This document shows positions 1 through 8,908 of a stretch of 64,000 nucleotides of DNA, one piece after another (within the stretch, counting starts at the first letter, position 1; the number at the start of each line of letters is the position of its first letter). The DNA is from Roseomonas rosulenta (GTDB lineage Bacteria; Pseudomonadota; Alphaproteobacteria; Acetobacterales; Acetobacteraceae). Under the pieces are notes generated by a model. That model did no database searches. It was not told the origin of the DNA and saw only the letters and a list, made by a program, of their open reading frames with translations. Location: the NCBI RefSeq assembly GCF_016106005.1, contig NZ_JACADR010000001.1:49036-113035 (forward strand), in the 5' to 3' direction. Both the position numbers and the translations under genes were made by a program.

Positions 1-1008
1 CTTGAACAGCGGGACGCGATTGGCGTTGCCGCCGGTGAGATACAGGAAGCCATCGACGCCCAGATGCATCAGCCCGGTGCCGGTGCTGTCCGGGCCGGGG
101 GTGGTGCCGAAGGGGAACAGCGGCCCCAACACGCGGTCGAGCGTGTGCTCGCCCAGCGTCTGCATCGTCACCAGGTCGTAGACCCGGATCATCTCGTTGG
201 CGCCGCCGCCCGAGGTGGACGTCCGGACGCGGCCCTCGTAGATGCGACCCCGCCGATAATCGACCGCGACGTTGCAGGCCCAGTTGCCGAGGTAGGTACG
301 TCCCGACGGCGAGGACGGCCAGAGCGGCGTGGCGGGCGGGATGGTGGCGACCTGCGGGAAGCTGCGCGCCGCGTCGCCGGCGAGTTCCACGGTGACGTTC
401 GGCATGCGGCTGCCGAAGCGCTCCAGCGGCACCTCCTCGAAGACGATGTACGCCAGGCCCCTGTGCGCCGGCGCCTCGGTCGCACCGAGGGTGGCTGCGA
501 GCAGCGGGTCTGGGAGCTGGGTCTCGCTGCCGGGATGGAAGCGCCAGACCAGGCCGGGGATCTGCACCACCTCGCTGGAGCCGGTGGTGTCGTAGACCAG
601 CTGCGCGTCGAGCCAGATGCGCAGCACCTGCGGGTTGGAGGGCGGGATCAGCCATTCGCACAGCCCGACCGCCCAGGAGAGGTAGTAGCTGTAGGTCGTC
701 GACTTCGCACCGCCACCACCCTTGCCCTGGCGGCGGGTGGTGGCGCGCTCGCGCAGGTCGGTTTTCCAGATGACGTTGCCGGCGAGTTTGATCCGGCCGA
801 CCGCTAGCGGGATGGGCAGGCCGTAGCCGGAGGTCTGGACGGTGAGGTCGTTGAGCCGCGGGCCCTGGGTGTCCTGGCCCTTGGGCGGGAACAGCAGCGC
901 GCCGGCGGCGCCGCCGAGGGCCCAGCCGATCGAGGCCCCGAGCGGGTTGAAGCCCGAGACCACGAATCCAATCGCAGCACCGGCGCCGGCGACGGCAAGC
1001 TGGGCCAT
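1..1008 (-). CDS. Phage tail-tip / baseplate 'megatron' protein, N-terminal part (runs off the window)
   Basis: Open reading frame entering from the left edge; only the first 336 codons are visible. The N-terminus is a Gly/Ala-rich hydrophobic stretch (residues 1-42) ending LLFPPKG, followed by a conserved block with LNDLTVQTSGYGLPIPLAVG and a WKTDLRER segment. This is the usual beginning of GTA-gp15-like host-specificity proteins of alphaproteobacterial siphophages. The ATG lies 4 bases after the stop of the NlpC/P60 gene, as expected for the last large gene of this tail module. It should form the tail tip that binds the host surface. The family is clear from context and N-terminus; the receptor-binding end cannot be seen. 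Confidence 0.85.
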   Translation of the reverse strand, partial: MAQLAVAGAGAAIGFVVSGFNPLGASIGWALGGAAGALLFPPKGQDTQGPRLNDLTVQTSGYGLPIPLAVGRIKLAGNVIWKTDLRERATTRRQGKGGGGAKSTTYSYYLSWAVGLCEWLIPPSNPQVLRIWLDAQLVYDTTGSSEVVQIPGLVWRFHPGSETQLPDPLLAATLGATEAPAHRGLAYIVFEEVPLERFGSRMPNVTVELAGDAARSFPQVATIPPATPLWPSSPSGRTYLGNWACNVAVDYRRGRIYEGRVRTSTSGGGANEMIRVYDLVTMQTLGEHTLDRVLGPLFPFGTTPGPDSTGTGLMHLGVDGFLYLTGGNANRVPLFK

Positions 1009-1011
1009 GGC

Positions 1012-1461
1012 TCAGGCCTCCGCGACTGCCGAGAGAACGGGCAGCCGGAAGGCGCCGAGCAGCGCAGCGCGGAGTTCAGCATCCATCGGCTGCTCGACCA
1101 CCTGGCGGCGCGGCGCATAGGCGTGCAGGCAGGCCGGCACGCCCCAGGTGGGATGAACGGAGGCGACGCCGACATGGCCGCCGTACAGCCCCATGCGGAA
1201 CAGCAGCACGTCGCCGGGCGCGGCCTCCGCCACCCTGGTGGCATGCGCCAAGATGCCGTCCAGCAAGCGGGTGCCCTGTGGCGCGCGGGCGTAGGGGGCG
1301 GGATCCGGCAGTTCCACGCCCGCCTCGCGGGCGGCCAGCAGCACTAGGCCGATGCAGTCCACGCCCGTCTGCCCACGGCCGAGATGGCGCCAGGACACGC
1401 CGACATAGCTGCGCGCGGCGGCGACGAAGGCCTCCGCCGTCGCGGTGGCCTGCACGGTCAC
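1012..1461 (-). CDS. NlpC/P60 family tail-associated peptidase
   Basis: A 149-residue cysteine peptidase of the phage-tail NlpC/P60 group, thought to open peptidoglycan during DNA injection. The catalytic Cys lies in GVDCIGLVLL (about residue 36) and the His in GGHVGVAS (about residue 96). I chose the GTG at 1461 because it forms a GTGA overlap with the stop of the DUF2163 gene; a longer frame upstream is just the shadow of that gene. A second GTG two codons downstream is an alternative start. The order DUF2460-DUF2163-NlpC/P60-megatron matches gene transfer agents. Confidence 0.9.
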   Translation of the reverse strand: MTVQATATAEAFVAAARSYVGVSWRHLGRGQTGVDCIGLVLLAAREAGVELPDPAPYARAPQGTRLLDGILAHATRVAEAAPGDVLLFRMGLYGGHVGVASVHPTWGVPACLHAYAPRRQVVEQPMDAELRAALLGAFRLPVLSAVAEA

Positions 1462-2318
1462 GCCGGTGTCTCCAGCACCGCCAGCGCGCCAGGGATGAAG
1501 GGCTCGCCGCGGAAGTTCAGGTAGTTGCCGAATACCGCCTGGCAGGTCGCCTTGCGCTTGTCGCAGCCAGGCTGGATGCGCAGCACGTCGCCCACCGTCG
1601 GCGCGAAGGGCGGCGGCGCGAACAGCGACAGCACGCGACCCGCCTGGTTCCAAGCCAGCACCTCGCGCGCGACGCCGGCGTTGGCGCCAGACTGCCAGAT
1701 GGCGACGCCACCCTCGAAGTAGGCGTTGGCAAAGCCGGCGATGGCGGCCGACATCGCCAGCGTCACGCTGTCGGTCACCGTCTCGACGATCGCCTGCTGC
1801 GTCCAGCCGGCGCCGAAGGTGAGGTCGACCTTGCAGCGGGCATCGCCGAGATCGGCACGACATTCCGGCTGGTAGATCGATCCGATGGTCTGCTGCAGCG
1901 GCTGGGCGAGGCCGCGCAACTCGGCGCGGAAGCCGCCGTCATCCTGCGCGATGACCTCGCCGAGGCGGCCGCGGCGGAGTTTCAGCTCCCCGTCCGCCAG
2001 GCTCGCCCAGTTCACCGCGAAGATCCGCACCTCGGCGTGATCCCACAGCCCGGCGCGCAGTTCCGCCGGGTCGATGGCGGTGCTGTCGAGCAGGCCAAGC
2101 AGCTCGGTCTCGTCCACCGCGAGCTCGGCGCCGGCCGAGATGGCGGCGCGCTGGTAGCCGAGGGCACAGGCATAGGTCTCGCCGCCATAGACGAGGTCGC
2201 GGTCGTGATCGGTGAAGGTGAACACCGCGCCATCGCGGCGCACCACGCGCCAGAGGGTGGCGAGCGTGGTCGCCTCGCCAGCAAGATGCGCGGCGAGTGC
2301 GGGAGAGACAGATTTCAC
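1458..2318 (-). CDS. DUF2163 (phage BR0599 family) tail hub protein
   Basis: A 286-residue protein matching DUF2163/BR0599, equivalent to the baseplate hub protein gp13 of GTAs. Visible signatures are the N-terminal LATLWRVVRRDGAVFTFTDH block and the C-terminal Cys-containing segment with CDKRKATCQAVFGN, typical of this family (paired cysteines with an N-F-R-G motif after them). The GTG start at 2318 overlaps the preceding stop as GTGA, so translation is probably coupled to the DUF2460 gene. It is predicted to link the distal tail ring to the tip protein. Confidence 0.9.
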   Translation of the reverse strand: MKSVSPALAAHLAGEATTLATLWRVVRRDGAVFTFTDHDRDLVYGGETYACALGYQRAAISAGAELAVDETELLGLLDSTAIDPAELRAGLWDHAEVRIFAVNWASLADGELKLRRGRLGEVIAQDDGGFRAELRGLAQPLQQTIGSIYQPECRADLGDARCKVDLTFGAGWTQQAIVETVTDSVTLAMSAAIAGFANAYFEGGVAIWQSGANAGVAREVLAWNQAGRVLSLFAPPPFAPTVGDVLRIQPGCDKRKATCQAVFGNYLNFRGEPFIPGALAVLETPA

Positions 2319-2935
2319 TCGCGGATCTCCACCACGGGAATGTCCGACCACTCGCCGATCTGGAAGGCGGTCAGGCGCAGCGGCAGCGTGTCGGTGTCGA
2401 AGCGCGCCGGGACGTCGAACTCGCAGGCGGCCTCGATCGCCTGGCCGGTGGTGCCGGCGAGCGCGCTGCCGAGGGTGATGACGCCGGTGGCGAGGTTGAC
2501 CTGGAACTGGCTGGACCCTGTCCCGAGGCTGCGCTCGGTGCCGTTGACCCAGCAGCGCACGGTGCCGGAGACGGGGCGGGTGATGCTGCGCGTCACCGAG
2601 GTCGGGCCCGAGGTGTAGGTGCGCAGGATCTGCCAGGTGGCATCGCCACCGCCGGTAGTGCCGATGACCTGCCGGTCGAGCTGATAGTCGGACCAGTCCT
2701 TGAAGCGGAAGGCGTGCAGCCGTCCCGCCCGCGCCCGGAAAAATGCGATCAGGACGGCGAGGTCGTTGTCGTCCTGCAGCCCGGTGGCGACGTTCCACCG
2801 GCCGCGGCCGGCGGACCAATTGCCCTGGCGCTGCTCATACCCGCCGGAGGAGATGATCACAGAGGTGGAGAATTCCGGGCCGCCCTCCGCCCCCTCGGCG
2901 ATGCGGTCGGGGAAGCGGACGTCGTGGAAGGCCAT
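2315..2935 (-). CDS. DUF2460 distal tail protein
   Basis: A 206-residue protein of the DUF2460/TIGR02217 family (GTA gp12-like distal tail component). It begins MAFHDVRFPDRI and has the family-typical QGNWSAGRGRWNVA and FFRARAGRLHAFRFKDW blocks. It is the first gene of the distal tail set (DUF2460, DUF2163, NlpC/P60, megatron). It is separated from the tape-measure gene by an oppositely oriented insert (about 2.94-3.88 kb), which breaks the expected tape-measure-to-DUF2460 adjacency. Confidence 0.92.
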   Translation of the reverse strand: MAFHDVRFPDRIAEGAEGGPEFSTSVIISSGGYEQRQGNWSAGRGRWNVATGLQDDNDLAVLIAFFRARAGRLHAFRFKDWSDYQLDRQVIGTTGGGDATWQILRTYTSGPTSVTRSITRPVSGTVRCWVNGTERSLGTGSSQFQVNLATGVITLGSALAGTTGQAIEAACEFDVPARFDTDTLPLRLTAFQIGEWSDIPVVEIRE

Positions 2936-3158
2936 GGGTCAGCGTCCGATGCAGAGCTGGGGAGGCGCCGCCCCGCCAAACCTCCCTGCCAGGTAGCAGT
3001 GCCACCTGGATCGCCGGCACTTGGTGCTGGGAAGGATGTGGGCGCCGTGGGCGAAGATCAGGAACACGGACGCGGCCGTTGCGCAGGGCGCGAAAGCGCC
3101 GATACGCTCACCGCGGCAGCAGGTTGCCCGATGATCGAGGAGCGGCGGTCCTCTGACG

Positions 3159-3800
3159 ATGCCCCGCGTGCGACATAACTACAGCCGATCCGCTGCCGAG
3201 AGGCGCTTCGCTCGCGTTTACGAAACAGTGGAGGGCGATCGCTGCATCTACTGCGGTATGCCCAGCGATGGCGCCTACGACCATCAGCCGCCGGTATACG
3301 TGCTCCACAGATTCGCCAGCGGTCGGCTCGTCACAAAGAGGGAAATCCGCGAACGTTTCGGGCGGTGCGAGCTGGTCCCGTGTTGCACCATCTGCAACAT
3401 GGGACTCGGCGCCTACCATGGCGAAAGCAACAACGATCGAAGACGAGAGATCGTGAACTGGTTTCTCTGCGACAGCGAGTTTCCGGAGGACAAGCTGATT
3501 CTCAATGTCGGGTATGGGTTGATTCAGAAATATCTAAGCGGACATCGAGAAAAGAATATCTACGTCTTTCCCGGCGTCGGGCGCGCCATTTACATCGAAG
3601 CGTTGCATGGGTTTGTCGACGGGAAATTCAGCAGCCCTGATGATTTCCCGGACTGGCTAAAGCTGACCCAATCCGAGCTCGCAGAGTGGCTTCGCGGCGC
3701 TCCCAAGCGAAAATCTCAGTACTTCCTGGATATGGCGAGCCTCCAAAGCTACGACCTCGTGCCTGACGCCCGCAGTGATCCTCGCGGTCAGTTCGAGTAG
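3159..3800 (+). CDS. HNH-like zinc-binding protein (moron) inserted in the tail module
   Basis: A 213-residue protein on the strand opposite to all tail genes around it. The N-terminal half has CIYCG (about residue 29), then DHQPP, then CCTICNMGLG (about residue 72). Two CxxC pairs around a D-H motif are the layout of a McrA/HNH-type treble-clef nuclease, though the canonical final H/N residues are not obvious. The C-terminal part has no family I recognise. It is less GC-rich than its neighbours and sits between the tape measure and DUF2460. Those traits fit a moron expressed from its own promoter in the lysogen, perhaps for defence or superinfection immunity; that role is inference. Confidence 0.75.
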   Translation: MPRVRHNYSRSAAERRFARVYETVEGDRCIYCGMPSDGAYDHQPPVYVLHRFASGRLVTKREIRERFGRCELVPCCTICNMGLGAYHGESNNDRRREIVNWFLCDSEFPEDKLILNVGYGLIQKYLSGHREKNIYVFPGVGRAIYIEALHGFVDGKFSSPDDFPDWLKLTQSELAEWLRGAPKRKSQYFLDMASLQSYDLVPDARSDPRGQFE

Positions 3801-3882
3801 GGCGCGTCACCGCCGAGATCTCGATTGTAGCTAATGATCGGTTGGCGTCCGAAGGTGCAGCAAGGGATTTGAGGCTGGAACC

Positions 3883-6800
3883 TCATGCGTTGCGCATCGC
3901 GCGGGCGAGGTCGCGTCGCATGGCGCCGGCCATCTGCAGCCGGGTGCGATGGAAGGCGGCCGGGTCCTCGGCGCGGACGATGATGGTCTGCGACACGCTG
4001 GGCGTGGCCGCGCGGGCGACGGCCTGCTGCTGGCGGCGGTTCAGCACCACCTCGCCGCGGCGGAGGATGGCGGGGACCTCGTCGCTGGCGAAGGGTGTCC
4101 CGCCCGCAAAGCCGCCGCTGTGCAGTCGCGGCGCCCCATGGAAGAAAATCTCCGGGACCAGGCGGCGCGGGGTGGGGTCGGCGCCGACGACGCCGCCCTC
4201 GTGAAACAGTGGGGCGGCGGCGGTGACCAGGCCGGCGGCGCCCTCGATACCCTTGGCAAGGCCGACGCCGGCAATCTCTGGACCACTGCCGCCCAATCCG
4301 ATCAGGCTCAGCAGGCCGCCGAGGCCGCCACCACCGCCTCCCGCACCTCCGCTGAACGCCGTCGATGCCAGACGCCCCAACGCATCCTCCAGCGGCTTGA
4401 GCAGCAGGGCGCGGGTGCCGAGGTCCAGCAGCGCGCGTTCCATGTCGCGCAGCACGTCATTGGCGCGGCGGCCCTCGAAGGCAATGGCACGGAAGCCGCT
4501 GACCAGCACACCTGCGGTCTCACGGCCGTATCCCTCGATCTCCTTGAGCAAGCGGACATCGTCCTGCGCCCGAGCAATATCGACGGCGTTGGCAACATAC
4601 TGGTGGCCGGTGTCTGTGTCGGAGGCCCCCGGCGAGCGGCGCTCCAACTCCGCGCGAGCGCGGATGGCGGCGATCGCCTCCGCCCTGTCGCGTTCACCAA
4701 GGCCGATGGTGCCAGCCTCGGCGCGGATGAGATCGATCTGCCGGCGCTGCTCGTCCAGCGACGCGGCGGTGATGCGGTCGGCCTGCGCACGCGCGAGGCG
4801 TAGGTAGCGCTCGGTCAGCTCGGCGACCGCTGCCGCCTCCTGCTCCGTGCCGGCGAGGCCGGCGCGGCGGACGTCCTCCATCGCCTTGGCCCGCGCCTCG
4901 GCCTCCTGCATCGCCCCTGCGCCGCGACCCATCGCCTCATTGAGCCGCCCCTCCGCCTCGATCTGGCGGTCCACGTTGGCGGTCAGATTCCGGTACTGGC
5001 CAGCGGCGCGGGCGAGCACCGCCTCGCGCACCACGGCGCGTTCCTCCGCCGTGGGGTCGCGCCCCTGCGCCCGGGCGGCCTCCTCCAGGCCCTGCATGGC
5101 CTGGGCGAGCTCACGGGCAGCGCCCTCGCTGGTGGTGGCGATCCGCGCCGCCTCGCGCTGGCCGCGGATGAACTGCTCAATCGGCCGCTCGGTGCCCGTG
5201 ATGCGGGCGCGGATCTGCTCGATGGCATCGCCGAATTCGCGGTACTCGACGCTGTCCGGTGCGGCCTGACGCTGCGCCCGCTGGAAGCGCTCCAGGTCGC
5301 GCGTGAGCTCGGCGACGTCGCCGGTCGGCGTGCCGCGGCGGCGGACCTCCGACAGCGCACTGTCGTAGAAGCGCTGCTCCGGCGTCGGCGTGGGCGGGCC
5401 GGCAACCGATGCAGGCTGGGGGTTGGCGGCAGCCCCGGCAGCAGGCGCCGACGGCGCTGCCGGCGTGACCGGCTGCACGGGCCCGGCGATGCCTGAACCA
5501 GAGTAACCAGACCGGATGCCGCGGACGTAGCGCGCGGTCTCGTTCGGCAGTTCCGCCTGGCCGCCGAGCACGCGGTCCACGCGTCCCGGGCCGGCGTTGT
5601 AGTCGGCCAGTGCCAGGGCGACGTCGCCGCGCGCCTGCAAGCGCTCGCGCAGATACAGCGCGCCGGCGATCGTATTGCTGCGCGGGTCGTCGATGCCGCC
5701 GGATAGGCTATACCGCCCAGCCAGTTCGGCAAAGGTGCCCGGCATGACCTGCATTGGACCACGCGCGCCCGCGCTGCTGGTGCGCCAGCTGCCATCCGGA
5801 TTGCGGACGCCCTCGGCGCGCTGGACGCGTTCCAGCAGAGCGCGATCGACGCCGGAGACGCGCGCCGCTTCGTCCAGCAGGGTCGCGACATCGGCGGCGG
5901 GACCTGCGCGGGTGGTCTGCGCACCCGGCGCGGACGGCCCAAGCATCTGCTGCAAGCGCAGACCGAGGGCGATAGGCGCCCCACCGGGCAACGCCTGCAG
6001 GACCGCGAGGCCGCCCTGTTCTACCAGGAAGCGCGAGTGCCGCTCCGACCGCGCCAGCCAGTCGATGAACGGACCGCCGGCCCGCGTCAGCCCGTCGGTG
6101 ATCCGGTTCCACAGGCCCTCGAGCGATTTCTCGACGTTGTTGATCGCCCGCTCGAAGGCGGTGCCACCATTGGTCGCGCCCTGCACCACGCTGGTCAGGC
6201 GTGCGGTCACCTGCGCCGCGGCGCCGCTGGCATCACCGGCGCGGACCATGAGCTCGATATGGCGGCGGAACTGCTCGTCGAAGCCGCGCACTCCCTGCTC
6301 GGCGAGCTCCCGCGCCACCTCCTCCGGCCGGCGCAGAGCGCGGGCCACCCGCTCGGCCGCGGCGGAGAGATCCTTGTCGAGCGTGCGCGAAAGGTCGAGC
6401 GCGAGGGCGACGTAGTGCTCCAGGTTCTCCCGATCCTCCGGCCGCACGACCTGGGCAATACGGGCCTGCGCGGTGCGCACCTCGCTACGGCCTGCCCCCG
6501 GGGTCAGCACGCTCTGCTCGCGGGCGCGGCGCTCCAGGTTGCGCGCGAGGCTCTCGTAGTCGGCGGCATAGCCGCGGAGCTCATTGCGCAGCCGGGCGAC
6601 GCGACGCTCGGTGCCCTCATAGGCCGCGAAGGTGCCGATCAGCGCCCCGCCGACGGCAAGCACGCCGACGCGGACGGGGGAAAACAGACCGCCGATGGCG
6701 CGGAAGGTGTTGCCGACCCCGCCCATGGCCTGCGTGATCTGGCCACCCTGCTGGGTCAGCACCTGGAAGGCGCTAGCCCCGCCGAGCAGCGAGGTGATGA

Positions 6801-7224
6801 CGTCGTTGACCTGCGGCGCCAGCTGCTGCGCCTGCCGCGCCGTCACCCCGAAGGCGTTGGCGGTCTGGTTCGCCGCGGCGGTGACCGCCTGGTGGCGCTG
6901 CTGCAGGGGCACCAGCAGCCGGGCATGGTCGTCAAGGCTGATCAGGCCGAGTTTCAGCGCACGATCGAGCTTGGCCTCGGCATCGGCCAGCTCGACGGTC
7001 GCCTTGACCGCCGGATTGGTGCGCTGGGCGAGGGCGGCGACCTGCCGCGCGGTCTGGTCCATCCCACGGGTGATGCGTTCCTGCGAGCCCGCGACCTTGT
7101 CGCCGGAAGCGCGCAGGCGCTCATTCGCCCCCTCGACCTGGCGCGCGCCGGCGACATAGCCGGAGGCGTCGAGCGAGGAGCGGATGATCGACAGCAGTTC
7201 GACGCCGCCCATGGTGCCGCTCAT
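3883..7224 (-). CDS. Tail tape measure protein with embedded lytic transglycosylase (SLT) domain
   Basis: A 1113-residue tail-length tape measure. The N-terminus has alternating polar/hydrophobic coiled-coil segments and a Gly/Ala-rich hydrophobic stretch near residues 140-200. Residues about 455-570 form an SLT domain: the RAEG Glu, then GARGPMQVMPGTFAEL, then ALADYNAGPGRVDRVLGG. More coiled coil follows, and a Gly-rich, phenylalanine-containing C-terminal segment typical of TP901/lambda-like tape measures. The ATG overlaps the stop of the upstream frameshift product as ATGA. It sets tail length and probably degrades peptidoglycan locally during genome entry. Confidence 0.95.
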   Translation of the reverse strand: MSGTMGGVELLSIIRSSLDASGYVAGARQVEGANERLRASGDKVAGSQERITRGMDQTARQVAALAQRTNPAVKATVELADAEAKLDRALKLGLISLDDHARLLVPLQQRHQAVTAAANQTANAFGVTARQAQQLAPQVNDVITSLLGGASAFQVLTQQGGQITQAMGGVGNTFRAIGGLFSPVRVGVLAVGGALIGTFAAYEGTERRVARLRNELRGYAADYESLARNLERRAREQSVLTPGAGRSEVRTAQARIAQVVRPEDRENLEHYVALALDLSRTLDKDLSAAAERVARALRRPEEVARELAEQGVRGFDEQFRRHIELMVRAGDASGAAAQVTARLTSVVQGATNGGTAFERAINNVEKSLEGLWNRITDGLTRAGGPFIDWLARSERHSRFLVEQGGLAVLQALPGGAPIALGLRLQQMLGPSAPGAQTTRAGPAADVATLLDEAARVSGVDRALLERVQRAEGVRNPDGSWRTSSAGARGPMQVMPGTFAELAGRYSLSGGIDDPRSNTIAGALYLRERLQARGDVALALADYNAGPGRVDRVLGGQAELPNETARYVRGIRSGYSGSGIAGPVQPVTPAAPSAPAAGAAANPQPASVAGPPTPTPEQRFYDSALSEVRRRGTPTGDVAELTRDLERFQRAQRQAAPDSVEYREFGDAIEQIRARITGTERPIEQFIRGQREAARIATTSEGAARELAQAMQGLEEAARAQGRDPTAEERAVVREAVLARAAGQYRNLTANVDRQIEAEGRLNEAMGRGAGAMQEAEARAKAMEDVRRAGLAGTEQEAAAVAELTERYLRLARAQADRITAASLDEQRRQIDLIRAEAGTIGLGERDRAEAIAAIRARAELERRSPGASDTDTGHQYVANAVDIARAQDDVRLLKEIEGYGRETAGVLVSGFRAIAFEGRRANDVLRDMERALLDLGTRALLLKPLEDALGRLASTAFSGGAGGGGGGLGGLLSLIGLGGSGPEIAGVGLAKGIEGAAGLVTAAAPLFHEGGVVGADPTPRRLVPEIFFHGAPRLHSGGFAGGTPFASDEVPAILRRGEVVLNRRQQQAVARAATPSVSQTIIVRAEDPAAFHRTRLQMAGAMRRDLARAMRNA

Positions 7225-7619
7225 GGATCGTCGTCCTCCAGATCGACATCACGGGGGCGGCGCGCCGCCAGTCGCTCGGCCTCGACCGCGCGGCGCTCGC
7301 CGTCGAGCGCGAGCACGGCGACGATCTCGGCGGGGTGCAGCGACACCCGCATGGTGCGGCACCAGGCCTCGACGTCGCGGTGCTGGATCGGCTGCGGGAT
7401 GCCGCTCTCCGAGAACTGGCGCTGCGCATCCAACTCACCGAAGGCGCGCCACACCGCGTCGGATCCTGGCGGCCGCGGGGGCCCCAGGAGGCCGGCTGGC
7501 GGGCGGCCGGTCTGCCGCTGCACGGACAGAAGATGCTGGCGGCGTGTGCCGCCGTCCTTGAGGCGGTGGCTCAGCCAGAATTGGTGGCGGCCATGGGCGC
7601 GGAGGGCGTCGAGCCAGCC
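7221..7619 (-). CDS. Tail assembly chaperone, second (T) domain made by -1 frameshifting
   Basis: This is the -1 frame relative to the first chaperone frame, entered at CCCTTTG (7619-7625). From the slip it codes 132 residues ending RPRDVDLEDDDP, giving a predicted fusion of about 267 residues. It has no convincing start of its own near the junction, and its stop overlaps the tape-measure ATG as ATGA. The position just before the tape measure and the -1 geometry match lambda gpG/gpGT, where the rarer fusion recruits tail tube protein to the tape measure. The frame relation and heptamer are seen; use of the site is inferred. Confidence 0.7.
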   Translation of the reverse strand, partial: GWLDALRAHGRHQFWLSHRLKDGGTRRQHLLSVQRQTGRPPAGLLGPPRPPGSDAVWRAFGELDAQRQFSESGIPQPIQHRDVEAWCRTMRVSLHPAEIVAVLALDGERRAVEAERLAARRPRDVDLEDDDP

Positions 7620-8023
7620 AAAGGGAAGAAGTTGCCGCTGACGTTGAGGAAGGCGATCGCGGCGTTGCGCAGCCAGCGCAGCCCGGTGGCGTTGTAGGCG
7701 CCGGCGGCCACGTCGAAGGTGCAGGGCGCGGCGATAGCGCGGCCGTCGAGGCCGACCAGGTGCCAGGCCTTGGTCAGGCGGGCCAGCATCTGGCCCATAT
7801 CCTCCCATTCCTCCTCGGCGGTGAACTCGCGGCCGAGCTTGCGCTGGGCGTTGTCGCGCGCCAGGCGATGCGCCTGCGCCTGCTCGCTCTCCCAGGAATA
7901 GAGCTCGATCCAGCCCTGCTCGCCGGACTCGTCGGTGAGGGGCGCGCGCGTCACGGGGTGGATGAGCAGCAGCTTGGCGCTGCGATCAGTCGGCAGCGCC
8001 AGGGTGTCGAAGATGGTGGGCAT
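7571..8023 (-). CDS. Tail assembly chaperone, zero-frame (G-like) product
   Basis: A 150-residue protein beginning MPTIFDTLALPTDRSAKLLL, the frame read from the ATG at 8023. It has an AGAGGA Shine-Dalgarno a short distance upstream. The product contains EEEWEDMGQMLARLTKAWHL, typical of small acidic tail-assembly chaperones. Codon 134 onward runs through the slippery CCCTTTG heptamer, after which most ribosomes would finish 15 codons later at 7571. It lies directly before the tape measure. The usual neighbour, the tail tube gene, is 1.5 kb upstream because two host-type genes are inserted between them. Confidence 0.85.
   Translation of the reverse strand: MPTIFDTLALPTDRSAKLLLIHPVTRAPLTDESGEQGWIELYSWESEQAQAHRLARDNAQRKLGREFTAEEEWEDMGQMLARLTKAWHLVGLDGRAIAAPCTFDVAAGAYNATGLRWLRNAAIAFLNVSGNFFPLAGSTPSAPMAATNSG
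7619..7625 (-). promoter_or_regulatory. Slippery heptamer CCCTTTG for -1 ribosomal frameshifting
   Basis: On the minus strand the zero frame reads C CCT TTG, a perfect X XXY YYZ heptamer. Slipping back one base gives CCC TTT and then GGC in the frame that stays open to 7221. The register shift needed between the two chaperone frames is exactly -1. I did not model a downstream stimulatory RNA structure; the GC-rich sequence that follows could form one. Confidence 0.7.
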
Positions 8024-8203
8024 GAACGTCCTCTCTCTCGCGCCAAGAGCCGGCGCTGGCGTCGGGGCGACCCGGCCTCATCTCGATGAGGAGGGAGCGC
8101 CGGGTGATATCGCGAGCGCGCACGCACACATCGCGTCGAAGGTCGATTTGCCCTTGGCGGCGCGGAGCTACCGCCCCGGGGTGCCTTGTGGCATCCGATC
8201 GCG

Positions 8204-8908
8204 ATGTCGCGTCGTTTGAACCAGCCCATCGCCCTCAGCCTCATCGGCTTGCCGGGCGTGCTCTCGTTGCTCCTGGTCCTGCCCGAGCTGCCGGGGGTTC
8301 CCAAGTGGGCACTACTCATCAACCCAACGGTGCTTCTGGTCACCGCGGCCTGTGCGGGGACATGGGCTGCCAAGCGCTGCGGCCTGCGACTTTCGGCCGC
8401 ACCTGTCATGGAGCCCAAACGCGCTGTTGATATCGGAGCGGGGGTTCTGATCGGGGTTGTTGTCGCCCTTGCCGACCACTCAGGTCGCGCGCTCTGGCAA
8501 GGCCCTCTGGGGATGCCGCCTTCCATCATCGAAGGTTGGAGCGCGACATCGCTACTCGTCGGCCTGCTCTATGGCGGCGTCGTCGAGGAGATCGTGTTCC
8601 GCTGGGGCCTCATGAGTCTCGTGGTGCTGGCGCTTTGGCGCATTCTCGCCCGTAGGGCTGTGACGCCCTCGACTGGGGTCCTTCTCACCGGCGTCAGCTT
8701 TGCCGCCCTAATCTTCGCCGCCAGCCATCTGCCCGCCGTCGCTGCGACAGGTGCGGAACTCCTTCCCAGCGTCGCCTTGCGCACCCTGTTGCTCAACACC
8801 CTGTTGGGTCTGCTGTACGGCTGGTTCTTTGCGCGATCGCCGCGGCAGGCGTCGGGCCAGTCGATCACAATCGGCTGGTCCGGTTCACCGAGGACATTTC
8901 GTGGGTGA
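8204..8908 (+). CDS. CPBP-family intramembrane metalloprotease, C-terminus apparently replaced
   Basis: A multi-pass membrane protein (about 234 residues) of the CPBP/Abi group. The EExxxR motif is EEIVFR (residues 128-133) and the next motif His is in AASHLPA (about residue 175). CPBP proteins of this size normally end with one more helix carrying a conserved His. Here homology stops after LLGLLYGWFFARS, and the last ~25 residues are read from the antisense strand of the neighbouring phosphotransferase gene. I chose the ATG at 8204 rather than an earlier in-frame one. It faces the phosphotransferase tail to tail. CPBP proteins process peptides or confer bacteriocin and phage immunity; the role here is unknown and the protein may be inactive. 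Confidence 0.75.
   Translation: MSRRLNQPIALSLIGLPGVLSLLLVLPELPGVPKWALLINPTVLLVTAACAGTWAAKRCGLRLSAAPVMEPKRAVDIGAGVLIGVVVALADHSGRALWQGPLGMPPSIIEGWSATSLLVGLLYGGVVEEIVFRWGLMSLVVLALWRILARRAVTPSTGVLLTGVSFAALIFAASHLPAVAATGAELLPSVALRTLLLNTLLGLLYGWFFARSPRQASGQSITIGWSGSPRTFRG

Noticed and set aside
2942..3158. Small minus-strand ORF upstream of the HNH-like gene
   Set aside because: The frame ending at 2939 lacks a good start and has no recognisable product; more likely insertion border sequence.
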